Assembly: GCF_002209555.1 (NCBI RefSeq)
Contig: NZ_NJIF01000009.1
Span: 1 to 64,000, forward strand
Direction: 5' to 3'
Length of the DNA stretch: 64,000 nucleotides
Source: Achromobacter insolitus
GTDB taxonomy: Bacteria; Pseudomonadota; Gammaproteobacteria; Burkholderiales; Burkholderiaceae_B
Below are positions 27,312 through 38,498 of this stretch, one piece after another. The position numbers and the translations under genes were made by a program. The notes beneath the pieces were generated by a model. The model did no database searches. It was not told the DNA's origin and was given only the letters and a program-made list of their open reading frames with translations. How positions within the stretch are numbered: position 1 is the stretch's first letter; each line of letters opens with the position of its first letter.

Positions 27312-27581
27312 ATGCACGTACTGTTGACCATCGTCGGAGGCCTGCTGCTGCTGGCCGTGTTCGCGCTGTTCGGCAAGCAATGGGGCGGCGACGCCGCCGG
27401 CTCGATTGCCGCCGCCAAACTGTTCCTGCCAGCGTGGCTGCTGATGGCGATCGTCAACATGTGGGTCGGCGTCACGCGCGCCGGCTACACGGTGCGAGAG
27501 GAACTACCCATCCTGCTGCTGGTGTTCGCGGTGCCCGCGGCGGCGGCCTGGTTGGTCATTACCTTCCTGCCTCGCGGTTGA
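27312..27581 (+). CDS. Small hydrophobic membrane protein
   Basis: An 89-residue protein with three predicted membrane segments (about 3-20, 35-53 and 65-85) and few charged residues. The GGAG at 27301-27304 gives a good ribosome binding site. It lies ten bases behind the SDR gene and is probably co-transcribed with it. I do not recognise the family; no motif is visible. Confidence 0.75.
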   Translation: MHVLLTIVGGLLLLAVFALFGKQWGGDAAGSIAAAKLFLPAWLLMAIVNMWVGVTRAGYTVREELPILLLVFAVPAAAAWLVITFLPRG

Positions 27582-27636
27582 CCGCAGGCGGGCTGCGGCG
27601 GCACCGGCGTTCGGCCACGCCCAGCGCGCCCGAACG

Positions 27637-29160
27637 TCAGGGCAGCGCGGGCGGTGCGGCGCTCGCGGGCGCCGCTTGGTCAGCCCGCGCCTGCTCTGCC
27701 GCGCGCGGCAGTCCTTCCCAGCCGCCACCCAGGGCCACGATCAGGTTGACGCTGGCCGCGAAGCGGTTGCCCAGCAGGCTCAGCGCATTGCGTTCGCTAT
27801 TGAGCGCCGTGGCATCCACCACCGCCACGCTCAGGTAATCGACCAGGCCCGCCTTGTACTGGTTCTGGGTGAGACGCAGCGATTCGCGCGCCGCTTCGAG
27901 TGCGCGGCGCTGCACCACCTGTTCATTCTCCATGACACGCAGCTGGATCAGATAATCCTCGACCTCGCGCAACCCGGTCAGGGCCGTCTGGCGATAGGCG
28001 GCCGCCTGCGCGTCGTAGGATGCGCGGGCCTGTTCCACTTGCGCTTCGCGCGCACCGCCGTCGAATATCGTCAGCGCCAGCGCCGGCCCCAGCGACCAGA
28101 AACGCGCCGGCGCCGTCAGCAATTCGGCGAACTGGCCGTTGCGGAAGCCCCCATCCGCGGACAGCGTAAGGCTGGGGAACCACGCGGCCTGCGCCACGCC
28201 GATCTGCGCATTGGCGGCCGCAGCGCGGCGCTCGGCCGCCGCCACGTCTGGGCGGCGCTCCAGCAGCTCGGACGGCAAGCCCACCGGAATCTGCGGCAAT
28301 TGCAAGGCAAACACCGTGGGCGGCAGGCTGAACTGCGACGGCGCCTGGCCCATCAACACGGCGATGGCGTGTTCAAGCTGGCCGCGCTGCCAATCCAGGT
28401 CGATGGACTGCGCCCGCGTGCTTTCCACCTGCGTGCGCGCCACGGCCACGTCGGCCTGGCCGGCCACGCCCACGGCATAGCGGTTCTGCGTCAGCTGCAG
28501 GGATTTTTCGTAGGCAGCCACCGTGGCATCCAGCAGGCGCTTCTGCTCATCCAGCACGCGCAATTGCAGATAAGCCTGCACCAGCGCGGCCTGCGCGCTC
28601 AGGCGCGTGGCGCCGAGGTCGGCCAGGCTGGCGGCGGCGCTCGCCTCCGAGGATTCCACGCTGCGCCGCACCCGGCCCCACAAGTCCACTTCCCAGCTGA
28701 CGCTACCCGTCAGCGAATACTGGTTCGAGACGTTGCTGCCCGACGACGACGAGGAGCCGTTTTGTCCGCCGCCACTCCCCGCGCGCGTCATGCCCGCGCC
28801 CGCGCCCACCGTCGGGAAGAAACCGGCGCGCGCGCCGCGCACCAGGCCCAGGGCCTGCCGGTAGTTGGCCTCGGCCTGGGCAACGGTCTGGTTCGAGGCA
28901 TTCAAGCGCGCCACCAGATCGTTCAGCGTCGCGTCGTCATACACGCGCCACCATTCGCCGCGTTCCGCCTGGTCCAGCGGCCGGGCAGGCTTCCAGCCCT
29001 CGACCTCCCCCTGGCCCTCCTTGTAGGCGGCGCCCACGTCCAGCGCGGGGCGCTCGTAATCAGGGCCGACCGCGCATGCGCCCAGCAGCGCGCACAGCGC
29101 GGCCGCGGCGATGCTGCGGGAAAGAAAGAGGCTCGGGACTGGCGTGGCGTCGCGCATCAT
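27637..29160 (-). CDS. Outer-membrane efflux lipoprotein (NodT/OprM family)
   Basis: A 507-residue TolC-like outer-membrane channel of the RND efflux complex. A signal peptide ends in a clear lipobox LGAC, followed by AVGPDYERP, which is typical of the OprM family. Two repeats of the outer-membrane-efflux domain follow. The start overlaps the upstream RND gene stop (ATGA). As the last gene of the mdtA-mdtB-mdtC-like operon it corresponds to OpmB of the Pseudomonas MuxABC-OpmB pump. Confidence 0.92.
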   Translation of the reverse strand: MMRDATPVPSLFLSRSIAAAALCALLGACAVGPDYERPALDVGAAYKEGQGEVEGWKPARPLDQAERGEWWRVYDDATLNDLVARLNASNQTVAQAEANYRQALGLVRGARAGFFPTVGAGAGMTRAGSGGGQNGSSSSSGSNVSNQYSLTGSVSWEVDLWGRVRRSVESSEASAAASLADLGATRLSAQAALVQAYLQLRVLDEQKRLLDATVAAYEKSLQLTQNRYAVGVAGQADVAVARTQVESTRAQSIDLDWQRGQLEHAIAVLMGQAPSQFSLPPTVFALQLPQIPVGLPSELLERRPDVAAAERRAAAANAQIGVAQAAWFPSLTLSADGGFRNGQFAELLTAPARFWSLGPALALTIFDGGAREAQVEQARASYDAQAAAYRQTALTGLREVEDYLIQLRVMENEQVVQRRALEAARESLRLTQNQYKAGLVDYLSVAVVDATALNSERNALSLLGNRFAASVNLIVALGGGWEGLPRAAEQARADQAAPASAAPPALP

Positions 29161-32100
29161 ATGGGTTCTATGGAAGCGGAGGACCCGTCCTTGGGCGCGC
29201 GCCGGCGCGCGGCCCAGAGGCGGAAGCGGTCCAGGTAAAGATAGACCACGGGTGTGGTGTACAGCGTAAGGATCTGGCTCAGGACCAGGCCGCCGACGAT
29301 GGTAATGCCTAGCGGCTGGCGCATCTCGACGCCTGCGCCGGTGGCCAGCACCAGCGGCAACGCGCCAAAGATGGCGGCCATCGTCGTCATCATGATGGGA
29401 CGAAAACGCGTCAGGCATGCCTGGAAAATGGCGTCCCGCGGACTCATGCCCTGGGTGCGCTCCGCATCCAGGGCAAAGTCGACCATCATGATGGCGTTCT
29501 TTTTGACGATGCCGATCAGCAGGAACACCCCGATCAAGGCAATCAGCGTGAAGTCGTAGCGCACCAACAGCAGCGCGAGCAGCGCGCCCAGGCCGGCCGA
29601 CGGCAGGGTCGACAGAATGGTCAGCGGGTGCACGAAGCTTTCGTACAGGATGCCCAAAACGATGTACATCGTGACCAGCGCGGCGAGGATCAGCCAGGGC
29701 TGCTGCGCCAATGTCTGCTGCAAGGCCGCGGCCGTGCCCTGGAAACCCGCCTGTATCTGGTCCGACGGCAGGCCGATGCGCGCCACGGCGGCATCGATCG
29801 CGCTGGTAGCCTGGCCCAGCGACACACCCGGCGCCAGGCTGAAAGAGATGGTGTCGGCCACGAACAGCCCCAGGTGCTGCACGCTCAACGGCGCGTTGGC
29901 GTTTTCCAGACGCGTGAAGGCCGACAGCGGCACGCGCGCGCCGGCCTCGGTAATGACCTCCACCTGCCTGAGCGATTCGATGTCCTGCGCGAATTTCGGG
30001 TCCACGCCCAGCACCACGTGGTACTGGTTCAGCGGCCCGTACATTACCGACACCTGGCGCTGGCTGAACGAGTTGTTCAGCACCGTGGATATGGTGGACA
30101 TGCTGATGCCCAGGCGGGTAGCCGCCTCGCGATCGATCACCAGGTTGATCTGGCGGCCCTTGTCCTCGACGTCGGTGTCCACATCGGTGATCTCGGGAAT
30201 CTGCGCCATCGCCTGCTGCACTTTAGGCATCCAGGTGCGCAGCAGCTGCAGATCGCCCGCCATCAGCGTGTAATCGTAGGAGCCCTGGCTCTGGCGGCCG
30301 CCGATCCGTATGTCCTGCTGCGACACCAGGAACATGCGCGCGCCGGGCATATTCTGCAGCTTGCCGCGCAGGCGGTTGATGACGACGTCCGCCGAAACCT
30401 TGCGTTCGCCCAGGGGCTTGAGCTGGATCTGCATGAAACTGCTGTTGCTGCCGCCCCGTCCGCCCGCATAGCCCGTCATGCTCTGCACAGCGGGATCCGC
30501 CAGCACTACTTTGCGCAAGGCCTCCAGCTTGGGCAGGGTGGCCTGGAACGAGGTGCCCTGGTCCACGCGGAAAAAGCCCAGCAATTGGCCCGTGTCCTGT
30601 TGCGGGAAGAAGCCCTTGGGCACCACGGTGTACAGGTAGACGTTCAGCCCCACCGCGACGGCCAGTATCAGCATCATCAGACGGTTGTGCGTCAGCGCCC
30701 AGCGCAGGGTGCTGCGATAGCCGTCCATCATGGCGTCGAAACCGCGCTCGGACCAGCGCGCCAGCCTACCCGCCGGCTTTTCCTCGGGCGTCTCCTGGCG
30801 TAGCAGCCGCGCGCACATCATCGGCGTCAGGGTCAGCGACACCACCAGCGACACCAGGATGGCGGCCGACAGCGTTACCGCGAACTCGCGGAACAAGCGC
30901 CCGACCACGCCCCCCATCAACAGGATGGGAATGAACACCGCCACCAGCGACAGGCTCATGGACAGCACGGTGAAGCCCACTTCGCGCGAACCGCGCAGCG
31001 CCGCGCGCATGGGCGACATGCCGCGCTCCACATGGCGCATGATGTTCTCGAGCACCACGATGGCGTCATCCACCACGAAGCCGGTCGCCACGATCAGCGC
31101 CATCAGCGAGATGGTGTTCAGCGTAAAGCCGCTGAGATACATGATGCAGAACGTGCCGATCAACGATACCGGCACCGCCACACTGGGAATGATGGCCGCC
31201 CGCCAGCGCCGCAGGAACAGCAGCACCACCAGCACCACCAGGCCCACCGCGATGATCAGCGTCAGCTCGGCTTCGTGCAGCGAGGCCCGGATGCTGGGGG
31301 TGCGGTCCTGCGCCACCGTCATGTTGGCGTCCGCGGGCATCAGTGCCTGCAAGATCGGCAACTGGGCGCGCACGGCATCCACGGTTTCGATGATGTTGGC
31401 GTCGGCCTGGCGCCTGACGATCATCAGGATCGCCTTGCGATCGTTGTAGAAGCCGGTCTGGTACAGGTCTTCGACCGAATCCTCCACGCGGGCCACGTCG
31501 GATACGCGCACCGGCGCGCCGTCCTTCCATGCCACGATCAGCGGCCGGTACTGCTCGGCGCGGCTGAGCTGGTCGCTGGCCATCACCTGCCAGTGGTAGC
31601 GGTCGTTCTCGAGCACGCCCTTGGGCCGGTTGGCATTGGCATTGGCCAGCGTGGTACGCAGCTGGTCCAACGACACGCCGCGGTTTGCCAGCGCCCCCGG
31701 CAGCACGGTCACGCGCACCGCCGGCAGGGAACTGCCGCCCACCGTCACCTCGCCCACGCCGTCCACCTGCGAGAGCTTCTGCGCCACGATGGTGGAGGCA
31801 ATGTCGTAGAGCTGCCCCTGGCTGAGCGTGTCGGACGTCAGCGCCAGGGTCATGATGGGCGCATCGGAAGGATTGGACTTGTGATACGTGGGATTGCTGC
31901 GCAGGCCGGTCGGCAGCAACGAACGCGCCGCGTTGATGGCGGCCTGCACATCGCGGGCCGCGCCGTTGATGTCGCGCGACAGATCGAATTGCAGCGTGAT
32001 GCGGGTGGACCCCTGCGAACTGCTGGAGGTCATTTCCGTCACGCCCGCGATGCTGCCCAGCGATCGCTCCAGCGGCGTGGCCACGCTGGACGCCATGGTC

Positions 32101-32270
32101 TCAGGACTGGCGCCCGGGAGGCTGGCGGATACTGAAATGGTAGGGATGTCCACCTGCGGCAACGGCGCCACGGGCAAGAGGAAGAACGACAGCAGACCCG
32201 CCAGCACGACCGCCAGGCTCAGCAGCGTGGTCGCCACCGGCCGGACGATGAACGGTGCCGACAGAATCAT
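29157..32270 (-). CDS. mdtC: RND efflux transporter, second pump subunit (MdtC/MuxC-like)
   Basis: A full-length inner-membrane RND drug/proton antiporter, 1037 residues, with twelve membrane segments and two large periplasmic loops. The proton-relay aspartates in VVDDAIV (segment 4) and the lysine in VKKNAIMM (segment 10) are present. It overlaps the upstream mdtB-like gene by four bases. MdtB and MdtC form a heterotrimer, in which one partner does most of the transport and the other the proton conduction. Substrates known for the family include novobiocin, bile salts and other hydrophobic drugs. Confidence 0.92.
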   Translation of the reverse strand: MILSAPFIVRPVATTLLSLAVVLAGLLSFFLLPVAPLPQVDIPTISVSASLPGASPETMASSVATPLERSLGSIAGVTEMTSSSSQGSTRITLQFDLSRDINGAARDVQAAINAARSLLPTGLRSNPTYHKSNPSDAPIMTLALTSDTLSQGQLYDIASTIVAQKLSQVDGVGEVTVGGSSLPAVRVTVLPGALANRGVSLDQLRTTLANANANRPKGVLENDRYHWQVMASDQLSRAEQYRPLIVAWKDGAPVRVSDVARVEDSVEDLYQTGFYNDRKAILMIVRRQADANIIETVDAVRAQLPILQALMPADANMTVAQDRTPSIRASLHEAELTLIIAVGLVVLVVLLFLRRWRAAIIPSVAVPVSLIGTFCIMYLSGFTLNTISLMALIVATGFVVDDAIVVLENIMRHVERGMSPMRAALRGSREVGFTVLSMSLSLVAVFIPILLMGGVVGRLFREFAVTLSAAILVSLVVSLTLTPMMCARLLRQETPEEKPAGRLARWSERGFDAMMDGYRSTLRWALTHNRLMMLILAVAVGLNVYLYTVVPKGFFPQQDTGQLLGFFRVDQGTSFQATLPKLEALRKVVLADPAVQSMTGYAGGRGGSNSSFMQIQLKPLGERKVSADVVINRLRGKLQNMPGARMFLVSQQDIRIGGRQSQGSYDYTLMAGDLQLLRTWMPKVQQAMAQIPEITDVDTDVEDKGRQINLVIDREAATRLGISMSTISTVLNNSFSQRQVSVMYGPLNQYHVVLGVDPKFAQDIESLRQVEVITEAGARVPLSAFTRLENANAPLSVQHLGLFVADTISFSLAPGVSLGQATSAIDAAVARIGLPSDQIQAGFQGTAAALQQTLAQQPWLILAALVTMYIVLGILYESFVHPLTILSTLPSAGLGALLALLLVRYDFTLIALIGVFLLIGIVKKNAIMMVDFALDAERTQGMSPRDAIFQACLTRFRPIMMTTMAAIFGALPLVLATGAGVEMRQPLGITIVGGLVLSQILTLYTTPVVYLYLDRFRLWAARRRAPKDGSSASIEPI

Positions 32271-35200
32271 GACGCATCCCCCGCAGGCGCTTGGTCCACG
32301 CCGCGCCAGCGGCGCGACATGCGGTCGAACATCAGGTAGATGACCGGCGTGGTGAACAGAGTCAGCACCTGAGACAACAGCAGCCCGCCCACCATCACCA
32401 GGCCCAACGGCTGGCGCAGTTCGGCGCCCGTGCCGGTCGACAGCATCAACGGCAGCGCGCCGAACAAGGCGGCCAGCGTAGTCATGAGGATGGGCCGGAA
32501 GCGCAGCAGCGCCGCCTCATGGATCGCCGCGCGCGGGCTCAAACCCCGCTTGCGCTCCGCGTCCAGCGCGAAGTCGATCATCATGATGGCGTTCTTCTTC
32601 ACGATGCCGATCAGCAGGATGATGCCGATGATGCCTATCATGTCCAATTCCGTGCCGCTGATCAGTAGCGCCAGCAGCGCCCCCACGCCTGCCGATGGCA
32701 ACGTGGACAGGATGGTAATGGGGTGGATGTAGCTTTCGTACAGCACCCCCAGCACGATGTACATTGTCACGATGGCGGCCAGGATCAGCCACAGGGTGCT
32801 GGACAGCGAATTCTGGAACGCCAGCGCCGCGCCCTGGAAGCGCGTCTCGATGCCGGTGGGCAGGCCGATCTCGGCCTCGGCCGCCGCTATGTCCACAACT
32901 GCGCTGGAGAGCGAGGCGCCGGGCGCCAGGTTGAAGGACACCGTCACCATGGGGAACTGATCGAGCCGGTTCACGGCCAGCACCGTCTTGCCTTCGCTGA
33001 TGTGGGCAACGGACGACAGCGGCACCTGCGCGCCGGTGGACGTGGGCACGTGGATCTGGCCCAACGAGGCCGGCGTCACCTGGAACTGCGGTTCGACCTC
33101 CAGCACCACGCGGTACTGGTTGGACTGCGTGAAGATGGTGGAAATCAGCCGCTGGCCAAAGGCGTTGTACAGCGCCTCGTCGATCACCGCCGCCGTGATG
33201 CCCAGGCGCGACGCGGCGTCGCGGTCGATCTCGACCCAGGTCTGCAGCCCGTCGTCCTGCAGGTCGTCGGTCACGTCCTTCAGGCCGGGCACCTGACGCA
33301 GGCGATTCACCAGCTTGGGCGTCCACTCGCTCAGTACCTTCAGGTCGGGATTGGACAGGGTCATCTGGTACTGCGTGCGGCTCACGCGGTCCTCGATGGT
33401 CAGGTCCTGCACCGGCTGCATATAGACCGTCAGGCCGTCCTGCTTGTCCAGGGACTGCGCGAGGCGCGCCATGACCGTGCGCAGGTCGCCGTTGCGTTCG
33501 GCCTGCGGCTTTAGCGCGATCTGCATGCGTCCGGCGCTGAGCGTGGCGTTGCTGCCGTCTACCCCGATAAAGGAGGACACGGCCTGCACGTCGGGATCTT
33601 CCAGCACCAGGCGGGCGGCCGCGCGCTGGCGTTCGGCCATGGCAGGAAAAGAAATTGATTGGGGCGCCTGGGTAATCGCCTGGATCAGGCCGGTGTCCTG
33701 CTGCGGAAAGAACCCCTTCGGAATCACCAGATACAGCAGCACGGTCAAGGCAAAGGTCGCCAGCGCCACCAGCAACGTCAACGGCTGATGGCGCAGCACC
33801 ACTTGCAGCCAGCGGTCATAGCCCGCGATCACGCGGTCGATGAAGGCGCCCGTCACCTGATGGAAACGGCCATGTTTCTGTTCGGACTCGGCGCGCAGCA
33901 GACGCGCGCACATCATCGGCGTCAAGGTCAGCGACACCACCAGCGATATCAGGATGGACACAGCCAGCGTGATGGCGAACTCGCGGAACAGCCGTCCCAC
34001 CACCTCGGTCATGAAGAGCAGCGGAATCAGCACCGCGATCAAAGAAAAGGTCAGTGAAATCAGCGTGAAGCCGATCTGCGAGGCGCCCTTGAGCGCGGCC
34101 TGCAGCGGGGTCTCGCCCTCCTCGATGTGGCGGGCGATGTTTTCGATCATGACGATGGCGTCATCCACCACGAAGCCGGTGGCGATCGTCAACGCCATCA
34201 AGGTCAGGTTGTTGATGGAGAAGCCGGCCAGGTACATGATGCCGAAGGTGCCGACCAGCGATAGCGGCACGACCACGCTGGGAATCAATGTGGCCGTCAG
34301 GCTGCGCAGGAACACAAAGGTCACCATGACCACCAGTGCCACTGCCAGCATCATCTCGAACTGCACGTCGGCCACCGAATCGCGGATGGTCTGCGTGCGG
34401 TCCGACACCACACTCACGTCCAGGGTCGCCGGCAAGGCGGCGCGCAGTTGCGGCAGCAGCGCCTGGATCCGGTTGACCACATCGATCACGTTGGCGCCAG
34501 GCTGGCGCTGGATGTTGAGCAGGATGGCGGGCTTGTCGCCGGCCCACGCCGCCTGGCGCGTGTCTTCCGCGCCCTCGACCGCGCGCGCCACGTCCGACAG
34601 GCGCAATGGCGCATTGTTCTTGTACGCGATGATCAGGTCGTTGTAGTCGGTGGGCGTCTTGAGCTGATCGTTGGCGTTGATGGTGGTGGACCGCTGCGGC
34701 CCATCCAGATTGCCCTTGGGCTGGTTGACGTTGGCGCCTACGATGGCGGTGCGCAGATCCGACAAGGACAGGCCGTTGGCCGCCAGGGCCTGCGGGTTCA
34801 CCTGCACGCGCACGGCCGGCCGCTGGCCGCCCGCCACGCTGACCAGGCCCACGCCAGGAATCTGCGACAGTTTCTGGGCAATCCGCGTATCCACCAGGTC
34901 GCGCACCTGCGGTAATGGCATGGTGGGCGAAGTGATCGCCAGCGTCAGCACCGCTGCGTCAGCGGGATTGACCTTGTTGTACGTGGGCGGCACCGGCAGG
35001 TCGCTGGGCAGCAGGTTCGAGGCCGCGTTGATCGCCGCCTGTACCTGCTGCTCGGCCACGTCCAGCGGCAAAGTCAGGTTGAACTGCAGCGTGATGACCG
35101 ACGCGCCGCCCGAACTGGTGGACGACATCTGGTTCAGGCCCGGCATCTGCCCGAACTGCCGCTCCAGGGGCGAGGTCACCAACGAAGTCATCACATCGGG

Positions 35201-35365
35201 ACTGGCGCCCGGGTACAGCGTCACCACCTGGATCGTCGGATAGTCCACTTCCGGCAGGGCCGAAACGGGCAGCAACCGGTAGGCGATGAAACCGGCGATC
35301 AGGATGGCCACCATGGACAGCGTGGTGGCCACCGGACGCAGAATGAAGAGGCGCGACGGGCTCAC
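32267..35365 (-). CDS. mdtB: RND efflux transporter, first pump subunit (MdtB/MuxB-like)
   Basis: A second full-length RND subunit, 1032 residues, distinct in sequence from its neighbour. It has the same proton-relay motifs ([11 protein letters not shown] and [13 protein letters not shown]). The start codon is GTG, 13 bases behind the adaptor gene. The presence of two different pump genes in a row with one adaptor and one outer-membrane factor is the mark of MdtABC/MuxABC systems. Confidence 0.92.
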   Translation of the reverse strand: MSPSRLFILRPVATTLSMVAILIAGFIAYRLLPVSALPEVDYPTIQVVTLYPGASPDVMTSLVTSPLERQFGQMPGLNQMSSTSSGGASVITLQFNLTLPLDVAEQQVQAAINAASNLLPSDLPVPPTYNKVNPADAAVLTLAITSPTMPLPQVRDLVDTRIAQKLSQIPGVGLVSVAGGQRPAVRVQVNPQALAANGLSLSDLRTAIVGANVNQPKGNLDGPQRSTTINANDQLKTPTDYNDLIIAYKNNAPLRLSDVARAVEGAEDTRQAAWAGDKPAILLNIQRQPGANVIDVVNRIQALLPQLRAALPATLDVSVVSDRTQTIRDSVADVQFEMMLAVALVVMVTFVFLRSLTATLIPSVVVPLSLVGTFGIMYLAGFSINNLTLMALTIATGFVVDDAIVMIENIARHIEEGETPLQAALKGASQIGFTLISLTFSLIAVLIPLLFMTEVVGRLFREFAITLAVSILISLVVSLTLTPMMCARLLRAESEQKHGRFHQVTGAFIDRVIAGYDRWLQVVLRHQPLTLLVALATFALTVLLYLVIPKGFFPQQDTGLIQAITQAPQSISFPAMAERQRAAARLVLEDPDVQAVSSFIGVDGSNATLSAGRMQIALKPQAERNGDLRTVMARLAQSLDKQDGLTVYMQPVQDLTIEDRVSRTQYQMTLSNPDLKVLSEWTPKLVNRLRQVPGLKDVTDDLQDDGLQTWVEIDRDAASRLGITAAVIDEALYNAFGQRLISTIFTQSNQYRVVLEVEPQFQVTPASLGQIHVPTSTGAQVPLSSVAHISEGKTVLAVNRLDQFPMVTVSFNLAPGASLSSAVVDIAAAEAEIGLPTGIETRFQGAALAFQNSLSSTLWLILAAIVTMYIVLGVLYESYIHPITILSTLPSAGVGALLALLISGTELDMIGIIGIILLIGIVKKNAIMMIDFALDAERKRGLSPRAAIHEAALLRFRPILMTTLAALFGALPLMLSTGTGAELRQPLGLVMVGGLLLSQVLTLFTTPVIYLMFDRMSRRWRGVDQAPAGDAS

Positions 35366-35378
35366 GGCGTGTACCGGC

Positions 35379-36653
35379 TTACTTGGACGGCGGCGTGGTG
35401 CCGGCCGGGGCGCCCGCGCCCAGGGTCTTGTCGCGGGTGGCGGGGATCACGTCCGAGCCGCCCACCACCTCGACCTTGGCGCCGGCACGCAGGCGATCGG
35501 TGCCTTCGACGACCACGCGGTCACCCGGCTGCAGGCCCTCATTGACGGCCACCATGCCGTTGTTGACCGCGCCCAGCTTCACCTGCCGCACCTGCACGGT
35601 GTTGTCCTGTTGCACCAGGAATACGAAGGCGCCCGCCGAGCCCTGCTGGATGGCGGCGGTGGGAATCGCGGTCACGTCCTTGCGCGTGAGCACGTGCAGG
35701 CGCACGTTGACGAACTGGTTCGGGAAGAGCGCATCATCCGCGTTCTCGAAGCGCGCCTTCAGCTTCAGGGTGCCGGTGGTCACGTCGATCTGGTTGTCCA
35801 TCGTTTCCAGCTGACCCGTCGCAATGCGCCGGGTGTCCGCGCGGTCATAGGCGTCCACGGCCAGGGTCTTGCCGGCCGCGATCTCGGCGCGCACCTCGGG
35901 CAATTGGGTTTCGGGCAGCGTGAACACCACGGAAATCGGCTGGGTCTGCGTAATGACCACCAGGCCGTTCGTGTCCGAGCTGGACACCAGATTGCCGCGG
36001 TCGACCTGGCGCAGACCCAGGCGGCCGCTGATCGGCGCGGTGATCCGCGCGTAGTCCAGCTGCAACCGGGCATTGTCCACATTGGCCTGGTCGCTCTTGA
36101 CCGTGCCTTCATACTGACGCACCAACGCCGCCTGCGTATCGACCTGCTGCTTGGCGATCGAGTCCTGCTTGTACAGCGCCTGGTAGCGTTGCAAGTCGCG
36201 ACGGGCGTTCTCCAGCTGCGCCAGGTTCTGCATCTGCGTGCCGCGGGCCTGATCCAGCGCCACCTGGAACGCCCGCGGATCCACCTGCGCCAGCAGGTCG
36301 CCGGCCTTGACCCGCTGGCCTTCCTGGAAGGCCACTTCCACCAGTTCGCCGCTGACCCGGCTGCGCACGGTGACGGTGTTGTAGGCGGTGACCGTGCCCA
36401 GCGACTTCAGGTAGATGTCGATGTCCTGCTTGGTGGCGGTGGCGATGCGCACCGGCACCGCGGGATTCATCACGGCTCCCGCCGCAGGCCTGCCCCCTGG
36501 CCGCCCCCCGGGCCCGCCTGCGCCGCCCGGCTTGGCCGCGGGCCGCAGCACCAGCCAGGCGATGCCCGCCGCAACTAGCAATACCAGCGCCAGCCCGACA
36601 AGGCGGCGGCGGGTCCAACGGGTGGGCGGAGATACGGGACGGCTATCAGGCAT
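35379..36653 (-). CDS. mdtA: RND periplasmic adaptor (MdtA/MuxA-like)
   Basis: A 424-residue membrane-fusion protein. An N-terminal membrane anchor (about 17-35) is followed by a Gly/Pro-rich linker, a lipoyl-like half-motif ([26 protein letters not shown]), a coiled-coil hairpin (about 115-190), the second half-motif ([10 protein letters not shown]) and beta-barrel domains. It links the RND pump to the outer-membrane channel. It is the first gene of the operon. A palindrome 33 bases upstream is a candidate operator. Confidence 0.93.
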   Translation of the reverse strand: MPDSRPVSPPTRWTRRRLVGLALVLLVAAGIAWLVLRPAAKPGGAGGPGGRPGGRPAAGAVMNPAVPVRIATATKQDIDIYLKSLGTVTAYNTVTVRSRVSGELVEVAFQEGQRVKAGDLLAQVDPRAFQVALDQARGTQMQNLAQLENARRDLQRYQALYKQDSIAKQQVDTQAALVRQYEGTVKSDQANVDNARLQLDYARITAPISGRLGLRQVDRGNLVSSSDTNGLVVITQTQPISVVFTLPETQLPEVRAEIAAGKTLAVDAYDRADTRRIATGQLETMDNQIDVTTGTLKLKARFENADDALFPNQFVNVRLHVLTRKDVTAIPTAAIQQGSAGAFVFLVQQDNTVQVRQVKLGAVNNGMVAVNEGLQPGDRVVVEGTDRLRAGAKVEVVGGSDVIPATRDKTLGAGAPAGTTPPSK

Positions 36654-36685
36654 GGAACAGTTCCGGCACGGGCGGAGAAAGCCGT

Positions 36686-36702
36686 ATTGTCTACCAGACA
36701 GT
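36686..36702. promoter_or_regulatory. Candidate TetR-type operator before mdtA
   Basis: The 17-bp palindrome ATTGTCT-ACC-AGACAGT is symmetric at six of seven arm positions and starts 33 bases before the mdtA start codon. The GTCTNNNAGAC core is usual for TetR-family repressors of efflux pumps (general knowledge). No TetR gene is in the window, so the cognate regulator would be encoded elsewhere. The rest of the gap to zapD (36703-36850) is GC-rich with no gene. Confidence 0.45.
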
Positions 36703-36850
36703 CCCGGTTTCCAGCGCCGCGAGGCCGAGTTGAAACTGGGAGCAACAGGAATCTGGCCGAGCGAAACGCGCGGGCGGCTGCCCGGCCACTTCCGTCAGGC
36801 GCCTCCGGCGGCGGCTACGCGCCGCAGGGCTGCCTGGCGCGGTGACCCGC

Positions 36851-37000
36851 CGGGCCTGCCTTAAGCGGCCCTGCCTTAAGTGGCCCTGCCCTAAGCGGCC
36901 CTGCCTTAAGTAGCCCTGCCTTAAGTAGCCCTGCCTTACGCGGCCCTGCCCTAAGCGGCCCTGCCCTAAGCGGCCCTGCCCTAAGCGGCCCTGCCTTAAG
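36851..37000. repeat. 15-bp tandem repeat, ten copies
   Basis: Ten consecutive units of exactly 15 bases with consensus CGGCCCTGCCYTAAG fill 36851-37000. Differences are limited to a few positions (first two bases CG/TG/TA, T or C in CCYTAA, one TTACG). The array lies 24 bases past the zapD stop (37025) and in front of the mdtA promoter region. The unit length is a multiple of three, but stop codons and lack of a start or ribosome site argue against a coding role. Copy number is likely to vary between strains. Confidence 0.95.
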
Positions 37001-37024
37001 GCAAGGAGGCCCGCCGCGCCGCTG

Positions 37025-37777
37025 TCAGGAGCTGCAGAGCGTCATCTGGAAGGGGACGTCGCGCGCGACCTGCTGGGGTTTGAATTCGCCGTCCTGCGTA
37101 GAAAAACGTATCCAGATCATGTACTTATTGGCGCTGATCTCTGGAAATACGCCCTGGCTGGGGTCCAGCCACACCCGCAGCAACTGGTATTGCTTGCCGC
37201 CCAGCATCTGCTGGTAAGCGCCCTGCTCGCCCACGATGTCGGCCTTGCGGCCGGATTCGCGCAACAGGCGCAAGGCCAGGGTCAGGCCGTCATACAGGGG
37301 AATAAAGGGCGCCACCCAGGCCTGCAGATCCGCGCAGCGGGCGGCTTCCGATTTGTTCTGCCACGCAAAGTACGAGGGCATGTCCACCTGCGTGGCGCTG
37401 CCGGGCACGGACAGGCGGCCTCGCAGGCTGGTCAACCATTCGTTTTCACGCAGGGACTGGCCGGTCTTGCCCGGCGCGGCCAATGCCGTGGTCACTTTTT
37501 CCATTTCGCGCAGCATCGCTTCAAGCGCATCCTGCGCCACGCCGGGATGATCGCGCAGCCCAACCAGCGCCAGGCGCTGGCGCTCCAGGTCTTGCAGGAC
37601 CGCGCCTTTGACGTCGGTGCGTTCGCAGGCGTCAAGCAGATCGAACAGGGAGGTGACGGCAACCTGATGCTGCCGCGAGTCCCCCTCGCGAGCAAAGAAG
37701 AACAGCCTGTCGAACAGGTACTCCAGCCGCAGATAAGCGCGGATGCGCTCATTGAAGGGGTATTCGTAAACAATCAC
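37025..37777 (-). CDS. zapD: Cell division protein ZapD
   Basis: ZapD (formerly YacF/DUF1342), 250 residues, bundles FtsZ filaments at the division site. The N terminus IVYEYPFNERIRAYLRLEYL is characteristic of the family. The start is GTG. It follows coaE on the same strand (42 bases), the usual order in beta- and gamma-proteobacteria; the small zinc protein gene yacG, often found next, is not seen here and the 15-bp repeat array takes its place. Confidence 0.93.
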   Translation of the reverse strand: MIVYEYPFNERIRAYLRLEYLFDRLFFFAREGDSRQHQVAVTSLFDLLDACERTDVKGAVLQDLERQRLALVGLRDHPGVAQDALEAMLREMEKVTTALAAPGKTGQSLRENEWLTSLRGRLSVPGSATQVDMPSYFAWQNKSEAARCADLQAWVAPFIPLYDGLTLALRLLRESGRKADIVGEQGAYQQMLGGKQYQLLRVWLDPSQGVFPEISANKYMIWIRFSTQDGEFKPQQVARDVPFQMTLCSS

Positions 37778-37819
37778 GCTTTTTTACAGGCCCATCTGTG
37801 TTTGGCCGGCGGGCCAATA

Positions 37820-38467
37820 TTATTCAGGGGTGCCGGCCTGGTCTTGGGCAGGTCGGCCCGTCGTGCTCGCCAGCGCCAGCCAGCGGTCATGCAGGGTCTT
37901 CGCCTGCGCGCGCAATTGTTCTGGCGTCGTGTCGCCGTCATTGATGATGACGTCGTCGGCAACTTCCAGACGGCTTGTCCGCGCAGCCTGTGCTGCCATG
38001 ATACGCCTGATGGCTGGCTCCGTCAGCCCGCTGCGCTGCTGCACCCGCGCCACCTGAGTGTCCGGGTCGCAGTCCACCACGCAGATGCGGTCCAGGCGCG
38101 CACGCCAGCGCGGCAGCGACTCCACCAGCAGCGGCACCACGAAGACCAGGTAGGCGCCCCGCGCCGCGGCAGCCTGGCGCTCGGTCTCCTGCCCAATGAC
38201 CGGATGCAGCACGGCCTCCAGGCGCTGGCGCACCTGCGGATCCGTGAATGCCTGCTCGCGCATCCACCCGCGGTCCAGCGCGCCATCGGGCGTCAAGGCA
38301 CGGGATCCGAACTCACGTTCGATCGCAGGCATGGCGGCCCCGCCAGCAGCGGTCAGCGCACGCGCGATCTCGTCGGTATCGACCAACGTGGCGCCCCACT
38401 CCGCGAGCATGTCCGCCACCCGGGACTTGCCCGAACCGATGCCGCCCGTCAGACCTATTTTCAACAT
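37820..38467 (-). CDS. coaE: Dephospho-CoA kinase
   Basis: CoaE phosphorylates the 3' hydroxyl of dephospho-CoA, the last step of coenzyme A synthesis. The P-loop GLTGGIGSGKS lies at the N terminus, and DTDEIAR and the C-terminal NDGD motif follow. With the ATG at 38467, which has GGGATGG nine bases upstream, the protein is 215 residues; an ATG at 38476 is also possible. It lies between the prepilin peptidase and zapD genes. Confidence 0.95.
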   Translation of the reverse strand: MLKIGLTGGIGSGKSRVADMLAEWGATLVDTDEIARALTAAGGAAMPAIEREFGSRALTPDGALDRGWMREQAFTDPQVRQRLEAVLHPVIGQETERQAAAARGAYLVFVVPLLVESLPRWRARLDRICVVDCDPDTQVARVQQRSGLTEPAIRRIMAAQAARTSRLEVADDVIINDGDTTPEQLRAQAKTLHDRWLALASTTGRPAQDQAGTPE

Positions 38468-38498
38468 ACCGACCATCCCATGCAGGGCATGAACCGCC

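Noticed and set aside
36851-37000. 15-bp array considered as a CRISPR array
   Set aside because: Units are directly adjacent with no spacers and are too short; no cas genes are present.
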